This document shows positions 61,188 through 64,000 of a DNA stretch of 64,000 bases, piece by piece. The stretch's first letter is position 1; each line of letters begins with the position of its first letter. The translations under genes and the position numbers were made by a program. Below the pieces are notes generated by a model. The model searched no databases, was not told where the DNA came from, and saw only the letters and a program-made list of their open reading frames with translations. This stretch comes from Plecoglossus altivelis (Eukaryota > Chordata > Actinopteri > Osmeriformes > Plecoglossidae): positions 6,617,614-6,681,613 of the forward strand of contig BROE01000005.1 of the NCBI GenBank assembly GCA_036571765.1. Reading direction: 5' to 3'.

Positions 61188-64000
61188 CTCCCAACATTAA
61201 CCGTCTGTTCTCGCGCAAGGTAAGTCCCCTCAGATAGGAAACTTATTCGCAAGTAAGCTATGGTGGAGCGTCGTCCTTCGAGAGTCAATGTTCTTCCTTT
61301 CAGACCATGTTTAGCAAAGCACGTATGTCAAAGAAATCGTATTGAAGAAGAACAGCTCACGTTAACGGTTATAAATAATTTCCCTTTTCCCGTCCGGCGC
61401 GCAAACAATAGATGACATTGCAGAGCACAGGCGAAGCTGCACTCCTATAAGCACTGTCGAACACTATACCACTACAAATAGTACACTATTTACACAGAGT
61501 TCACTGTCTCTCCATGACACTTAATCATCTCATCTCTCCAGTATTGCTCTCTCCTGCATTTTCTTGCGCGTCTGACAACACGCTCAGAGGTTAGAACCGC
61601 TAACTATTCTAGTTCCCTGGGTTTCAGCCGTCCATGTATAGCTGGCACCTGCGCGCGCTGGGAACGCCCCCTAATCCTTTTTCCGTACAGGTGCCGACCT
61701 CCGCTGCATTTCCCCCCCTTGAGCCGCGTATCAGAACCTCTTTACCCTGCAGACTCTTGAATTAGCCTCAGGAATAAATGTAATATATAGGATTTATAAC
61801 ATACATTGGCAGTCAAATGCACTGCATTTTCATGAACAAAAGACTAGTTAATCTGACAATGAACAGAAAACATTTGAAATCCAAGTCCCCCAAGAGACGC
61901 ATTAGTCAACGTTGTAAGGGGCCAGGAGCCAGGCTTTTAAGTTGTAATGTAAGTCTGAAGCCCTGCTGTCTCATCTCAAATGGATTGTCAGGTGAAATAT
62001 TTATGGCTACGGGTCCATGAGTTGTCTTAGTAGTGGGATGTCATGGATTTATTACACAATATTCAATTCCAAATGCTTTCTGTCTGATCTGACCCCATCA
62101 CACCCTTACAACAGTGAGTTCACACACAGAAAGCATGACAGATCCCATATCTCCTTCCCACAACATTATCGTGGCAGATGCTCCTAGCAGGTTAATAGGA
62201 GCGAGAGTTAATAATTGACTGGCAGCCCTCTGAATTTTTCATGTTGCTCATATTTTGGGTGCAGCATCTCCCTCATTTTAACATTGTCAGCCAATTTGAG
62301 GGAATTTTGAGGTCATAGACGATTTTCAGTTCACCAGCTAAAATTAGTGCATCAACCATATGTGAGTAGTTACACTAAACCCGGGGTTAATATGGGTATT
62401 TGTATTGCATGTGTCAGTGTTTTCAAGAATACATGTCTGCTGCCTGTCGACCTCTCTTGATATCATGTCCAGACATGAGAGCAAACATATCAAGGAAAGT
62501 TGATGCCAATGGCTAGTGTAAATTATTTATTTTGGGTATGGCAAAAAGCACTAATCTCAAGCTGCACAGTGGACATTTTTGATGACCTAGACCTAGATAT
62601 ATTCTGGTGAAATGTAGACATTTGTGCCCTGAATTGTTAGATTTTGGTTTCTTCAAATAAATCTCTACAAGATTATACATTAGTTCATCAGTACAATAAT
62701 AATTGTATTTCATCAATTGAAGTTCTCCATTATAAGGGTTACCTATCCATAGTCTTCCATAGTTTTCCACACAATCCCAAAATAAGGACGCAGCCTGTAT
62801 TTCCTATATTCTTGGTATGTTCTGTTCTTGGGTATCCATTACCTTCTTGAAGAACGTCTTTGTTAACTAAGTCTGACAGCCTAGAAGCCCTTATCGCAAT
62901 GCCTGGTAGGAGATAGGACTTGGTCTTGACTCACTGATAGTCAGTCTGCTCTAATGAATGATTCTATTGAACTCTTTTGTACAGCTATTCACCTCTGCCT
63001 TTTTAGAACAAGCTGAGGATAAAGTGACATTGAAAGTGAGTTCTAGCCTTTCTGAAGTACCTTCTGGGATCCTCTGGATTTACATTGACTTTTGATTCTC
63101 CTTTGCCATCTAGTGGTCGAGTGAAACATCAGTTTACCTCCAAATAGGATACCTACAGTATAACCTGACCAATGAATGCAAATCCCATTTACAGGACACC
63201 TTTGGTTTGTGTACTCTGTGTGAAATAGAGAGAATACATGTGTGCCATCAACCTGCATGCAGTGTGCTCATCACACTGTTGTGCAATGCACATGTTGATA
63301 TTCCCCTTATCTCGTAGTGGAAAGTCTCTGCTTGCTTCAGCTCATCTTTGGATTTTCGATCTACATCAGAAGATAGTTTTATTTGGACGAAGCTGACTTT
63401 AGACCAGCCAGTCTTATTCCAGTGTTCACTTCCAACCTAATCCTAAATCATTGAAGAACAGACAGAAATGTCCAAAGACAGTCCACTCTGGGCAGCCTTT
63501 GAATTAACAGTACAGATCCCACTTCAACTAAAACAAAGCAGAGATTTCCCCTTTTTCCTCAGCTGTGAATGCTAACCTAATGAATGGAACAAAGAAGGAA
63601 GAACAGAAACGGCAGATTGGTCTGCGATTACAATCCCACTGTCTCTCTTTCTTTAGGATGCTTCTCCAATAATAGAGCTCCATACATGGCCAGATGGGTC
63701 AAAGGTCAACACAGTCTTGTCCTGTTAAACATTTGTTATCTGTTCATTCAACAATCAAGGCAGTTATCCCCAGGAAGGATGAGTTCAATCTCGCCAGTCT
63801 GACAGGGTCATGATTTGTGACAATGTTCACAACTGTGTCAACAGGACACCCCACACCTGCCTCACATAGTCACAGATAATAGCCTATTTAGGATTGGGAC
63901 TCACACTCCTGTTCTTTGGGGACTGACCACATGAGGTGGTCTATTAGCAACCTGTAAGACTCCCTACGCCCCAGAGGAAAGACTCACATCTCAGATTCCG
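61188..64000. other. esam 5' UTR, promoter and upstream DNA
   Basis: 2.8 kb right of the esam start codon. The first 500 bases should contain the esam 5' UTR and promoter; AGGAA-type ETS words on the minus strand near 61293-61302 would suit an endothelial gene, but this is weak evidence. A GC-rich patch lies at about 61625-61730. Beyond 61.8 kb the sequence is AT-rich with only short open frames, and no second gene is seen. Confidence 0.6.

Overview
The window is vertebrate nuclear DNA, almost certainly from a teleost fish. The genes have many short exons with GT-AG (one GC-AG) introns. Coding sequences read clearly as orthologues of vertebrate proteins, and the DNA between them carries CA, CT and GA microsatellites, a tRNA-derived SINE remnant, a fish SINE/LINE tail and a decayed Tc1/mariner element. 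The species cannot be named from sequence alone.

Six protein genes were reconstructed by joining exons in frame. From left to right: (1) igsf9b on the minus strand, 5' part only, with signal-peptide exon at 11891-11954 and two exons of the first Ig domain at 3854-4051 and 39-185; the rest lies left of the window. (2) jam3 on the plus strand, 20559-25112, nine exons. (3) vps26b on the plus strand, 26869-28673, six exons. (4) thyn1 on the minus strand, 29951-31281, seven exons. (5) acad8 on the plus strand, 31740-35179, eleven exons. (6) esam on the minus strand, 37546-61187, seven exons with a first intron of about 17 kb. Reading frame and splice phase close exactly through every reconstructed gene.

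Layout: igsf9b and jam3 are head to head across 8.6 kb. jam3 and vps26b are in tandem, close together. vps26b and thyn1 converge. thyn1 and acad8 diverge from a 458 bp shared promoter. acad8 and esam converge across 2.4 kb that holds the Tc1-like remnant. Everything right of 61.2 kb is esam upstream DNA with no supported gene.

Three of the six genes (igsf9b, jam3, esam) encode immunoglobulin-superfamily adhesion proteins. JAM3 and ESAM are both junction proteins with C-terminal PDZ ligands. The other three are housekeeping genes: retromer subunit, EVE-domain nuclear protein, and mitochondrial valine-catabolism dehydrogenase. The order matches human 11q25 (IGSF9B-JAM3-NCAPD3-VPS26B-THYN1-ACAD8), except that ncapd3 is missing and esam follows acad8. 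I see no undescribed system. The most unusual local structures are a four-copy tandem repeat at the 3' end of acad8 intron 3 that carries the splice acceptor, and a GC-AG intron in jam3.
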